A DNA stretch of 64,000 nt from CALKWS01 sp051020515. Lineage in GTDB: Bacteria; Actinomycetota; Actinomycetes; Actinomycetales; Beutenbergiaceae. The notes below the pieces were generated by a model. That model ran no database searches, was not told the DNA's origin, and worked only from the letters and a program-made list of their open reading frames with translations. The translations under genes were made by a program, and so were the position numbers. This document shows positions 53,271 through 60,857 of the stretch, piece after piece (the stretch's first letter is position 1; every line of letters starts with the position of its first letter). Location: NCBI RefSeq assembly GCF_051020515.1, contig NZ_CP194857.1, positions 62,001 to 126,000 on the forward strand, given 5' to 3'.

Positions 53271-53271
53271 G

Positions 53272-54246
53272 CTTTACTTCGAGGCCGATGAAGCCGACGG
53301 GTTTCGCGAACCAGGCTATTCCAAGGAGCGTCGCATAGACCCGCAAATCCTCATCGGACTACTCACCGATGCCAGCGGGTTCCCGCTGATGGTCAACTCC
53401 TTCAAGGGCAACGAGGGTGAGACCAAAACAATCCTGCCGGTGCTCGAGGCGTTCAAGGTCGCACACGAGTTATCCGATGTCACGGTCGTGGCCGATGCGG
53501 GCATGCTCAGCCACGACAACCGCAAAGCCATCGACGCAGCAGGCCTGTCCTACATCATCGGCCAGCGCATCCCCGAGATCCCCTACGTGATCGCCAAGTG
53601 GATGGAGAACCACCCCGACCAGGGGCCTGAGGATGGGCAGGTCTTCACCGCCAAAACCTTCTCCGGTCCGGCCGGAGCGCGCCGGGAAGGGCGCATCTAC
53701 TACCAGTACCGCGCCAGGCGGGCCCGGCGGACGCTGCGCGGGATCGATGAGCAGGTCGCGAAAGCTGAACGGGCCGCGGCCGGGCGGGCTCAGGTCAAGC
53801 GGAACCGGTTCTTGACCCTCATCGATGAGGATCGCTACGTCAACCGGGAACTGGAGGCCAAGGCCCGCGCCCTGGCAGGCTATAAGGGCTACGTCACCAA
53901 CCTGCTACCCGAGCGCGCCAGCGCGGAGTTCATCATTAGTGCCTACCATCGGCTCTGGCACATCGAGAAGTCCTTCCGGATGTCCAAACACGACCTGCCC
54001 GCCCGCCCGATATACCACCGGCTGCACGACTCGATCGAGGCGCACCTGACCGTGGTCTTCGCCGCCCTGGCCGTCGCACGTCGCCTGGAACACCTCACCG
54101 GCTGGTCACTGAAGAAGTTCATCACCACCGCCCGGCGCTACAAGACCGTCACCATCCGCGCAGGCGGCCAGGACATAACCGCCGCTGACCCCCTCCCCGA
54201 GGACCTCGCCGCCGCGCTCAAGGCGGTCCATCAAGGGGCACACTAA
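53272..54246 (+). pseudogene. IS1634-family transposase, C-terminal part
   Basis: 325 codons including stop. Begins in frame LYFEADEADGFREPGYSKER, then PLMVNSFKGNEGETKTILPV, VVADAGMLSHDNRKAIDAAG (second Asp) and IISAYHRLWHIEKSFRMSKH, the Y-x(2)-R..E region of IS4-type transposases. Joined with 49310-49840 it makes a 501-aa transposase of normal length with no other defect. Its stop is 15 bp before the right end of the IS. Confidence 0.88.
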
Positions 54247-54262
54247 ATTGAGCCAAGTCAGG

Positions 54263-54378
54263 TTTCCATGTGTCCATCTCGGACCCCAGTCTGTGTGTCG
54301 GTACTTCGGGATTCGTGGCCCCGTGGGCCAGATGACCATCGGTGCGGTCTCGTAGCACGAGAGTCGCACAGCTCTCAC
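54263..54378 (+). repeat. 116-bp direct repeat, right copy
   Basis: Matches 49082-49197 throughout. It begins after the IS end plus one G and is followed by DNA (54379 on) that was the original upstream flank of the gvp operon before insertion. Confidence 0.92.
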
Positions 54379-54504
54379 CATCGCGCATGTGGAAGGCGAA
54401 GCGCGTGGGAACTGCGGCACGAGAGGTGCTCACCGGCCTGAGGCAGTACCCGCGAAGAGGGGCCCGCTGGAACTCATCCGGCTGGGTTCGGTAACGTAAC
54501 GAAG

Positions 54505-54577
54505 TACGCCCCCCGGGACTCGAACCCGGAACCCAGTGATTAAGAGTCACTTGCTCTGCCAATTGAGCTAGAGGCGC
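54505..54577 (-). tRNA. tRNA-Lys (CTT)
   Basis: 73 nt on the minus strand. Acceptor GCGCCTC pairs with GGGGCGT (G-U tolerated), D arm AGCTCAATTGGCAGAGC, anticodon loop CTCTTAA with anticodon CTT, T arm GGGTTCGAGTCCC. Discriminator A; the CCA is not encoded. Confidence 0.95.
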
Positions 54578-54724
54578 GCGTAAGTAGCGGGTAGTGATGC
54601 TAGCAGCAGCCGGACCGGTGCGGCGAACCCGAACGGCTGCTCGTGACCAGTCCCACACCCCTGCCCACGCCAGCCACCGCGCGTAGGCTGGCGAGATCGA
54701 GATCCCTGACGCAAGGAGCCTTTT

Positions 54725-55201
54725 GTGAATCGCCTCTCCCCCGGAGACGAAGCCCCCGACTTCACCCTGACCGCAGCCGATGGCTCGTCCTGGTCGCTGG
54801 CCGACCATCTCGCCGAGGCGACGAACGGCGTCATCGTCTACTTCTACCCTGCTGCCGGTACCCCCGGGTGCACCAAGCAGGCGTGCGACTTCCGGGACAA
54901 CCTCGCGAGCCTGACCTCCCACGGTTACGCCGTCGTCGGGGTCTCCCCCGACTCAGAGGAGGCGCTCGCCGGATTCGTGGAGAAGGAGTCGCTGACGTTC
55001 CCCCTGCTCAGTGACCCCGAGCACGCCACCCTGGAGGTCTACGGTGCCTGGGGTGAGAAGAAGAACTACGGCCGCACCTACACCGGTGTGATCCGCTCCA
55101 CCGTGGTGATCGCCCCGGAGGGCTCGGTGGCCCTGGCCCAGTACAACGTCAAAGCCAGCGGGCACGTCGCCAAGTTGCGCCGGGACCTCGGTATCGACTG
55201 A
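54725..55201 (+). CDS. bcp: Thioredoxin-dependent peroxiredoxin (BCP/PrxQ type)
   Basis: 158 aa, GTG start with AAGGAG eight bases upstream. Peroxidatic Cys49 and resolving Cys54 in GTPGCTKQACDFRDNL; PDFTLTAADGSSWSLAD near the start and VIVYFYPAAGTPGC are typical. The GEKKNYGRTYTGVIRSTVVI stretch is the BCP signature. It reduces hydroperoxides with thioredoxin. It stands alone between the two tRNA genes. Confidence 0.94.
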   Translation: MNRLSPGDEAPDFTLTAADGSSWSLADHLAEATNGVIVYFYPAAGTPGCTKQACDFRDNLASLTSHGYAVVGVSPDSEEALAGFVEKESLTFPLLSDPEHATLEVYGAWGEKKNYGRTYTGVIRSTVVIAPEGSVALAQYNVKASGHVAKLRRDLGID

Positions 55202-55230
55202 GGCCGTGGCGGACGTAGGCTTGTCCGCGA

Positions 55231-55312
55231 GCGCGAGTGGCGTAATTGGCAGCCGCGCAGGATTTAGGTTCCTGTGCCTTCGGGCGTGTGGGTTCGAGTC
55301 CCACCTCGCGCA
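55231..55312 (+). tRNA. tRNA-Leu (TAG)
   Basis: 82 nt with the long variable arm of class II tRNAs. Acceptor GCGCGAG/CTCGCGC, anticodon loop TTTAGGT with anticodon TAG, variable arm GTGCCTTCGGGCGT, T arm GTGGGTTCGAGTCCCAC. Discriminator A. It overlaps the 3' end of the convergent MFS gene. Confidence 0.95.
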
Positions 55313-56457
55313 CCCGTCGCCCCGAGCCCGCCGTGGCGGGCGTGCCGGGCCAGCAGTAGGAAACCCGTGGCTGCGGCAAGGAGCGGGACCAGCGCCAGCA
55401 CCGGCAGTGTCTGCGGCGACCACAGGTCGACCGCCGCACTGCCCGCTGCCGCGCCGAGGGCGATGCCCAGATTCATCGCGATCGGCATCAGGGATCCCGC
55501 CGTGGCCCGGTGCCGGCTGCCGGCCATGCTCATCACCCTGCCCTGCACCGCCGGGCCCACCCCGCCCAGCACCACGCCCCACATTGCGACCAGAACCACG
55601 TCCAGCACGGCGTGGCGGCCGAGGCCGACCAAGCCCCACACGCCGGCAGCCATCGCCAGTGAGACCACCACGGGCACGATCGTCGGGTAACGGTCACCGG
55701 TCAGACCCACCAGCACCAGGCCGCCGACCCCGACCGCGCCGAAGACCACGAGCAACAGCGGCGTCGGAACCGCACTGGGCGCCAGCACCTCAGCCACGAA
55801 GGTGAAGACCATGAAGTGCGCGGACAGCACGAGTCCGCCGAGCCCGGCGGTGGCCAGCACCGGCCACAACCGCACCGGCGCGGCCGTGCGCTGTATGCCG
55901 GTCACGACGACGGCGGTGTGCACACGATGCCGGGGCAGTACCACACCCACCGCCACGGCCGCTGCCAGCGCCGCAACCGCGAGGACGAGGAACGGCACCC
56001 GCCACCCGACGACCTGGGCGATGGCGTTACCGGCCGGGATCGCAACGACAGTACCCATGGTGCCGCCGAACAGCACGATCGCCGCTGCCCGGGCGATGTG
56101 GCGTTGCGGCACGATAGCGGCCGCGTGGGCGTTGATCAGCGACCAGAGCAGACCGGTGGCGCCCGCAGCGACCAGCCGTGAGGCCATTGCGGTGCCGTAC
56201 GTATCGGCCGAGGCCGTCACCACCGTTGCGAGCGCCACCACCACCAGCGCCGCCGCGATCACCCTGGGACGCTCGAGCCGCGCGGTCAGGCGCGCCAGCG
56301 GCAGGCTCGCCACCACCACCGTGGCAGCCCAGGCCGAGACCAGCAGGCCCGCTTGCGCCAGGGAGACACCAAGCCCGTCGGCCATGTCCGGAAGCACCGC
56401 GGCCGGCATCATCTCGGCGCTGACGACGACGAAGGTCGTCAGTGTCATGGTGACCAA
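55264..56457 (-). CDS. MFS transporter (CmlR/AraJ-like); the N-terminus may extend to 56570
   Basis: At least 397 aa with about 12 TM segments: MTLTTFVVVSAEMMPAAVLP, ARLTARLERPRVIAAALVVV, GATGLLWSLINAHAAAIVPQ and FGGTMGTVVAIPAGNAIAQV (motif C-like). The first codon is a TTG; a natural start at ATG 56570 or 56555 (MDARTEETSERGDVG) is in another frame and joins if one G is added near 56505. The C-terminus GARGGTRTHTPEGTGT is read through tRNA-Leu on the other strand, so the true biological end may differ. It is divergent from a MerR gene with a shared promoter. Confidence 0.82.
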   Translation of the reverse strand: MVTMTLTTFVVVSAEMMPAAVLPDMADGLGVSLAQAGLLVSAWAATVVVASLPLARLTARLERPRVIAAALVVVALATVVTASADTYGTAMASRLVAAGATGLLWSLINAHAAAIVPQRHIARAAAIVLFGGTMGTVVAIPAGNAIAQVVGWRVPFLVLAVAALAAAVAVGVVLPRHRVHTAVVVTGIQRTAAPVRLWPVLATAGLGGLVLSAHFMVFTFVAEVLAPSAVPTPLLLVVFGAVGVGGLVLVGLTGDRYPTIVPVVVSLAMAAGVWGLVGLGRHAVLDVVLVAMWGVVLGGVGPAVQGRVMSMAGSRHRATAGSLMPIAMNLGIALGAAAGSAAVDLWSPQTLPVLALVPLLAAATGFLLLARHARHGGLGATGARGGTRTHTPEGTGT

Positions 56458-56588
56458 GGCCAGCCACGGAAGCCGATCGTCACTCCGGCGGTCGTCCGCA
56501 CGGGTACCACGCCTACGTCGCCGCGCTCGGAGGTCTCCTCGGTTCGGGCGTCCATGATCTCTCGGTTCATGCGCCCGATGCTAAAGTT

Positions 56589-56602
56589 TGACATTAATGT
56601 CA
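56589..56602. promoter_or_regulatory. MerR operator between the MFS and MerR genes
   Basis: TGACATTAATGTCA is a perfect 14-bp palindrome. It overlaps TTGACA -35 boxes on both strands (plus 56588-56593; minus 56608-56603), the usual place for MerR regulators, so both genes are probably controlled from it. Confidence 0.65.
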
Positions 56603-56627
56603 ATGTCAAGGCGTGAGGGGTTTGTCG

Positions 56628-57002
56628 ATGCGAATCGGGGAACTGGCCCGGCGCACGGGAGTGGCCCCCCGGCTGCTGCGCTACTACGAACAGCAGGGCC
56701 TGATCAGTGCCGAGCGGGCCGATAACGGCTACCGCACCTACCGCGATGCGGATGTGGCGAAGGTAGAACGGGTGGCCGGCCTCATCCGAGCCGGCCTACC
56801 CACCCGGCTCGTCCGGGCGATCCTGGACCTGGAGGCGCTGCCGTGCGAGGAGCTGGTGGCAACCTGCAGCCGGGACGTCGCGGAGAAACTGGCACGGGAA
56901 CTAGCCGAGATCGAGGGCAGGATCGACTGCCTGTCCAGGAGTCGGGACACGATCCGGGGATTCCTCGGGCAGACCCGGTACGCCGTCCTCACCGAAGCCT
57001 GA
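56628..57002 (+). CDS. MerR family transcriptional regulator
   Basis: 124 aa from the ATG at 56628 (a GTG at 56613 is in frame). The HTH reads MRIGELARRTGVAPRLLRYY, EQQGLISAERADNGYRTYRD; the dimer helix is ELAEIEGRIDCLSRSRDTIR. Two Cys (LPCEEL and VATCSRD) sit where SoxR/CueR-type sensors have ligands but lack their full motifs. It is divergent from an MFS exporter with a palindrome between the -35 boxes, so it should activate that exporter in response to a drug or similar effector. Confidence 0.9.
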   Translation: MRIGELARRTGVAPRLLRYYEQQGLISAERADNGYRTYRDADVAKVERVAGLIRAGLPTRLVRAILDLEALPCEELVATCSRDVAEKLARELAEIEGRIDCLSRSRDTIRGFLGQTRYAVLTEA

Positions 57003-57046
57003 GGGACTGTCCCGGCCCTCGGCGCTACCCGTTCGGTCCAGCGGTT

Positions 57047-58264
57047 TCAGTCCCGCTGGTTTGCGACCGGCTCCGTGCGTCGCTCCGTGGGATCGGTCGC
57101 CGCACTGAACGCCTGCCCCTTGCGGGTGATGATCAGGTAGCCACCACGCACCAGCAGCGGGATACCGAACACCGCGATCATGGCGTAGGCCATCGCGGTA
57201 TAACCCACCGCGATCAGGTCGATGATGCCCACCTGGGCCAGGAGGAGCGCCAGCACCAGGGTGCCGACGGCGATGAAGCCGCCGGTACGGCGGTTCATCG
57301 GCCGGCGTTTGGCGTCCACCAGGTTCTGGTCCACTCGGGCGACCAGGGCGTAGATCATGCCCGTTGCGGTCTCGATCAGCGTCCAACCCACCACGATCCC
57401 GAACAGCACGACCACCCAGACCGCCTCCGGTCCCAGCATCACCAGCCAGGGCACGGTGGCATCGAAGACCTCCGCACTGGGGTAGAAGCCCATCAGGGCC
57501 ATATAGGTGAGGAACCACGGCAGGGTCATGAACAATCCGGCCACGACTCCGGAGACCAGGGCGTGCCGCAGCCGGGTCTGCCGGCGGGCGGTGAACAGTG
57601 CGGCCGGGTAGACGGCGAGGTTGTATCCGACATAGAGGACTCCCGCCCACAGCACCGCCATCCACGAGATGTCCGGGTGCAGGGAGTGATCCACGGTGCG
57701 GAAGGTCTCGACAACCTGATCCCAGTTGCGGTTGATCACCAGGATCGCGAACATGATGTATCCCAGGTACAGCGCGGTGGTGCCCACGCTCTTGGTCTTC
57801 TCGATCAGGCCCTCGCCGTAGTAGATCAGCAGCCAGACCACCACGATCATGAAGATCACGCCGACCCAGTAATTGAACCCCATGGTCTGCTGCACGATCT
57901 CACCGGTGGCCGCAGCCATGATCGCGATGATCAGGATCGCGAGCATGATGTAGACGATGTCGAAGAGCCAGTACAGCGGCCCGATCAGGACGCGCAACAG
58001 CCGCCGGTAGTCGAACACCTGGAAGCGGCGCGCGATCTCGAACATCAGGAACGCCATCAGCCCGAAGCCGATGATGATCGCCACGCCGGCGATCCAACCC
58101 ATGGCGCCGTAGGTCGCGCCGAACTCCACGATCTCCCGGCCGGTGGCATAACCACCGCCGATGAGCACCGACTGCAGGATCACCCCGGGCAGGATCAATC
58201 GCCCGTACCGACCCCCGAAGAACTTGCTGACCGTGGACTCTGCTGCGGGTGCGGACTCGGTCAT
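57047..58264 (-). CDS. YkvI-like membrane protein (APC superfamily transporter)
   Basis: 405 aa, ATG behind GGAGGAGG. Eleven or twelve TM segments. RLILPGVILQSVLIGGGYAT in TM1 has the unwound GGGYATG region of APC-type transporters; GREIVEFGATYGAMGWIAGV, VLWAGVLYVGYNLAVYPAAL and GWTLIETATGMIYALVARVD are typical of the YkvI group. Substrate unknown. It is monocistronic; convergent with the MerR gene. Confidence 0.85.
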   Translation of the reverse strand: MTESAPAAESTVSKFFGGRYGRLILPGVILQSVLIGGGYATGREIVEFGATYGAMGWIAGVAIIIGFGLMAFLMFEIARRFQVFDYRRLLRVLIGPLYWLFDIVYIMLAILIIAIMAAATGEIVQQTMGFNYWVGVIFMIVVVWLLIYYGEGLIEKTKSVGTTALYLGYIMFAILVINRNWDQVVETFRTVDHSLHPDISWMAVLWAGVLYVGYNLAVYPAALFTARRQTRLRHALVSGVVAGLFMTLPWFLTYMALMGFYPSAEVFDATVPWLVMLGPEAVWVVVLFGIVVGWTLIETATGMIYALVARVDQNLVDAKRRPMNRRTGGFIAVGTLVLALLLAQVGIIDLIAVGYTAMAYAMIAVFGIPLLVRGGYLIITRKGQAFSAATDPTERRTEPVANQRD

Positions 58265-58449
58265 AGTGCCACCTCCTCCTCGAGATCGAACCAGGTTATC
58301 GATGAACGCCGTCCGATGCCATGACCGGGCACCTGAGGCAGCAACACCCGGATTGGTAGTCTGCCGAGCGGTTCGCCGACGGGCGCAGGCACGTCCCGTT
58401 CACGTACGTCCCAAAACGGCGCCGGGCGCCGGAGGTCGAGAGGTTCACC

Positions 58450-58887
58450 ATGAGCACCCCACGGTCGACAGCGCCCAGGGGTAGCGCCGCGCCGGTGCTG
58501 CGCGACGCGTTGATCGTGGCGTCGGGCGGGTCACTCGGAACTCCCGCGCGCTACGCCATCGACGCACTGCTCGGTAGCCCGGCCGGCTTCCCGGTGGCAA
58601 CCCTGGCGGTCAACCTCACCGGTGCCTTCCTGCTGGGTGTGCTCGTGCAGCGGCTTGCCATGAGCTCTCACCTCGGCCGCACCCGCCGGCGACTGCACCT
58701 GCTGCTCGGCGCCGGGCTCCTCGGCGGCTACACCACCTACAGCCTGCTCGCCACTGACATCGCCCAGTTCCTGGTAGCGCAGCGCTACGCCGAGGCGATC
58801 GGATACGGCGGCGCCACCCTCCTGCTCGGTCTCGGGGCGAGCTGGGCCGGTCTACGGGTCGCAGACCCGCGGGCAGGGCGGCGATGA
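58450..58887 (+). CDS. crcB: Fluoride channel CrcB/FluC, first copy
   Basis: 145 aa. Four TM segments: GGSLGTPARYAIDALL, FPVATLAVNLTGAFLLGVLV, LLGAGLLGGYTTYSLLATDI and YGGATLLLGLGASWAGL. The GxLGGYTTYS segment with Asn and Thr/Ser polar track is the FluC signature. It exports fluoride as a dual-topology or hetero-dimer. An N-terminal 18-residue extension precedes TM1. The stop overlaps the start of the second copy (ATGA). Confidence 0.92.
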   Translation: MSTPRSTAPRGSAAPVLRDALIVASGGSLGTPARYAIDALLGSPAGFPVATLAVNLTGAFLLGVLVQRLAMSSHLGRTRRRLHLLLGAGLLGGYTTYSLLATDIAQFLVAQRYAEAIGYGGATLLLGLGASWAGLRVADPRAGRR

Positions 58888-59249
58888 GTGGGCTCGGCAC
58901 GGCCCTCGTCGTCGCGCTCGCCGGCGGGGTGGGTTCGGCGCTGCGATTCCTCGCCGATCGCGCCGTGCCCACCCGCGCGCGGGACCGGTATCCCTGGGGC
59001 ACGATGATCGTCAACCTCACAGGTTCGCTGGCGCTCGGTGTGCTCACCGGGATGCTGCTCGACCACACGTGGGCCCCGGTACTCACCGTCGGCCTGTTGG
59101 GCGGCTACACCACGTTCAGCACGGCGAGTCTGGAGTGCCTGGAACTTCTCCGGCAGGAACGCCGCGCCGCGGCGCTGCTCCACGGCCCGGGCATGATCGT
59201 GGCCTGCACCGCCGTGGCGATCGGCGGAATCCTGCTGACCGCCACATGA
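58884..59249 (+). CDS. crcB: Fluoride channel CrcB/FluC, second copy
   Basis: 121 aa. GTALVVALAGGVGSALRFLA, YPWGTMIVNLTGSLALGVLT, TVGLLGGYTTFSTASLECLE and GMIVACTAVAIGGILL. Adjacent crcB pairs in Gram-positives encode the two halves of a heterodimeric channel with opposite topology; that reading fits here. ATG overlaps the first copy's stop. Confidence 0.93.
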   Translation: MSGLGTALVVALAGGVGSALRFLADRAVPTRARDRYPWGTMIVNLTGSLALGVLTGMLLDHTWAPVLTVGLLGGYTTFSTASLECLELLRQERRAAALLHGPGMIVACTAVAIGGILLTAT

Positions 59250-59369
59250 GCGCGGCGGGCCCGAACGTGTTCTCGCCCGCGGACGGACCTGATCCCGACC
59301 TCGGGGCTACGCGGGCCGTCGGCCATCGGCTCGGGGCGGCCTCCCCGCCCCTCGAACGGCCGAGGAGCC

Positions 59370-60515
59370 TCAGTGCAGCACCACCGGCACCCGGGCCCAG
59401 CCGCCCACCGGAGGGATCTCGCGCACGGCCGGTTCATGGGCGTCCAGTTCGATCCAGGTGGTCTCCTGGAGCAGGACCTCGGTGAGCACCCGCAGTTCCA
59501 TCAACGTCAGCCCGCGAGCGGGGCACACGTGCGGGCCGATCCCGAACACCAGGTTCGCCTCGGCGTGACCAGCCGGGTCGTACTCATCGGGGTCATCGAA
59601 CACACGCGGATCCCGGTTCGCGGCGGTCCAGTTCAAGAGCACCTGGGTGTCCGCGTCCAGGGTGGTTCCACCCACCTGCACCTGTCTGGTGAGGCGTCGG
59701 CGGTTGGAGACGAACGGGTCATCGATGCGCAGGATCTCGTTAAGCGCGTCCTCGAACTCGGCCGGGGATGCGGTACTCAACTGCTCGCGCAGCCAACGCT
59801 GGATCTCGGAGTGGCAGGCCAGGTAGTGCACGATCACGCCCGCCGAGGTGGCCAGCGAGCCCAAGTCTCCGGCGGTGAAGTTGCGCAGGATGGAGACGAC
59901 CTCGGCGTCGGTCAACGTACGTCCATCCACCTGCTCACGCATCAGCGCGCCGGTCACGTCGGTAACCGGGCCGGTCCGGCGCTCCGCGAGCAGGGAGCGG
60001 ATCATGTCGTCGAACTCCTCGGCGACCGCCGCGGTGCGGGCCCGCTCCCCCGATCTGGTCGCAGCGTGGTTCCTGGCCATCCAGGCCACCAGGTCCGCTT
60101 CCAACTCGCTGGGCCAGCCCAACCACGCCGACATGGTGCGCACCGCGTAGGGAACGCCGATGTCGGTGATGGTCCTGACCAGCTCGCCGCGGGGCAGGTC
60201 CCGCACGATCGCGGTGGCCGTCGCGCGGCACTGACCCTCCTGGTCGGCCACCTCCTCCGGGCCGAGGTAGGAGTCCACGATCGCCCGGTAGTGCGCATGT
60301 TCGGGACCGTCGAGCCCGTTGGGGATCACCCGTCGGGTGGAGACCGTGCTGGAGAACGTCGCAGGGTCGGTAGCCGCGGCGACGACGTCGGCGTGTCGCA
60401 GGAGCATCACGTTCCCGTCCGTGTGAGCCACCGGGCACTGCTCCCGCATCTCATCGAGGATGACCCGCTGGTCCGTCCACGTGTGCTCCGCGTCGATCTC
60501 GACCGGGTCTCCCAC
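59370..60515 (-). CDS. Cytochrome P450
   Basis: 381 aa from the GTG at 60515 with GGAG upstream. Heme-binding FGIGPHVCPARGLTLMEL (Cys331), K-helix E-x-x-R in ALNEILRIDDP, I-helix region NFTAGDLGSLATSAG (AGD rather than the classic AGxET, with a Ser where Thr is usual) and GLDGPEHAHYRAIVDSYLGP. Soluble bacterial type. Redox partners are not adjacent; substrate unknown. The upstream frame stays open to 60800 but that part has no P450 features. Confidence 0.9.
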   Translation of the reverse strand: MGDPVEIDAEHTWTDQRVILDEMREQCPVAHTDGNVMLLRHADVVAAATDPATFSSTVSTRRVIPNGLDGPEHAHYRAIVDSYLGPEEVADQEGQCRATATAIVRDLPRGELVRTITDIGVPYAVRTMSAWLGWPSELEADLVAWMARNHAATRSGERARTAAVAEEFDDMIRSLLAERRTGPVTDVTGALMREQVDGRTLTDAEVVSILRNFTAGDLGSLATSAGVIVHYLACHSEIQRWLREQLSTASPAEFEDALNEILRIDDPFVSNRRRLTRQVQVGGTTLDADTQVLLNWTAANRDPRVFDDPDEYDPAGHAEANLVFGIGPHVCPARGLTLMELRVLTEVLLQETTWIELDAHEPAVREIPPVGGWARVPVVLH

Positions 60516-60857
60516 TCCTGCCTCCTGGCTCGATGGCGAATGTCTCCGTCGCGACTTTACGCGGCTGCCTGCGGTGGTGCCGCTGGACGCCTGACCGGCC
60601 CGGGCACCACCGTGGCACGCCGGATGAACCGGGGCTTCGACGTCGTCGCCTCGTTTAGGTGCTAGTCTCGAAGACACCGAGCGGCGGATCACCGCCTCTC
60701 CTGCGTCGCAGAACGCTCCCTCATCACGCTGGGCGAAGCAACACCGGCCCGCGAGTGACTTTCTTCGGCGAACGGATGTGGCCACTGCCACCTTCGCCAC
60801 CGGGCCCCCGGGCCCTCACCGGCATGACGCCGGCCCAAAGCATTGAGAGACGAACAC
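60516..60857 (+). other. 342-bp intergenic leader between divergent P450 and helicase genes
   Basis: No gene supported. It holds the divergent promoters and what looks like a long 5' leader of the DEAD-box helicase gene. A small hairpin CCGGC-ATGAC-GCCGG lies at 60819-60833 before the helicase start. I see no known riboswitch or operator. Confidence 0.4.

Larger units (their letters stand above)
49841..53271 (+). mobile_element. RIT element (three tyrosine recombinases) nested in the IS transposase
   Basis: Three consecutive tyrosine recombinase genes with 4-nt overlaps, flanked by 84-bp inverted repeats with no mismatch that I can see (49868-49951 and 53187-53270). Excising 49841-53271 rejoins the transposase frame at ACG-CTT-TAC. 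The left end has an extra 26-bp palindrome that the right end lacks. Trio order and sizes (about 424, 318 and 329 aa) match recombinase-in-trio elements. Confidence 0.88.
49198..54261 (+). mobile_element. IS1634-family insertion sequence, interrupted by a RIT element
   Basis: Terminal inverted repeats CTGACTTGGCTCA (49198-49210) and TGAGCCAAGTCAG (54249-54261), 13 bp perfect. Without the nested element the IS is about 1,633 bp and has one transposase gene. It is flanked by a 116-bp direct repeat. IS1634-family elements are known to make long, variable target duplications, and the transposase is of that family. Confidence 0.88.

Noticed and set aside
49082..54378. 116-bp direct repeats as att sites of a genomic island next to tRNA-Lys
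   Set aside because: The repeat is not tRNA sequence, ends exactly at the IS inverted repeats, and contains the start of the gvp gene; a long target duplication explains it better.
58265..58449. Possible fluoride riboswitch ahead of the crcB pair
   Set aside because: I looked for the GGNGAUGG...GCUGAUGAC pattern and did not find it in the leader.
59373..60665. 430-codon open frame opposite the P450 gene
   Set aside because: High-GC shadow frame; His/Gly/Arg-rich with no domain, while the minus strand has all P450 motifs.
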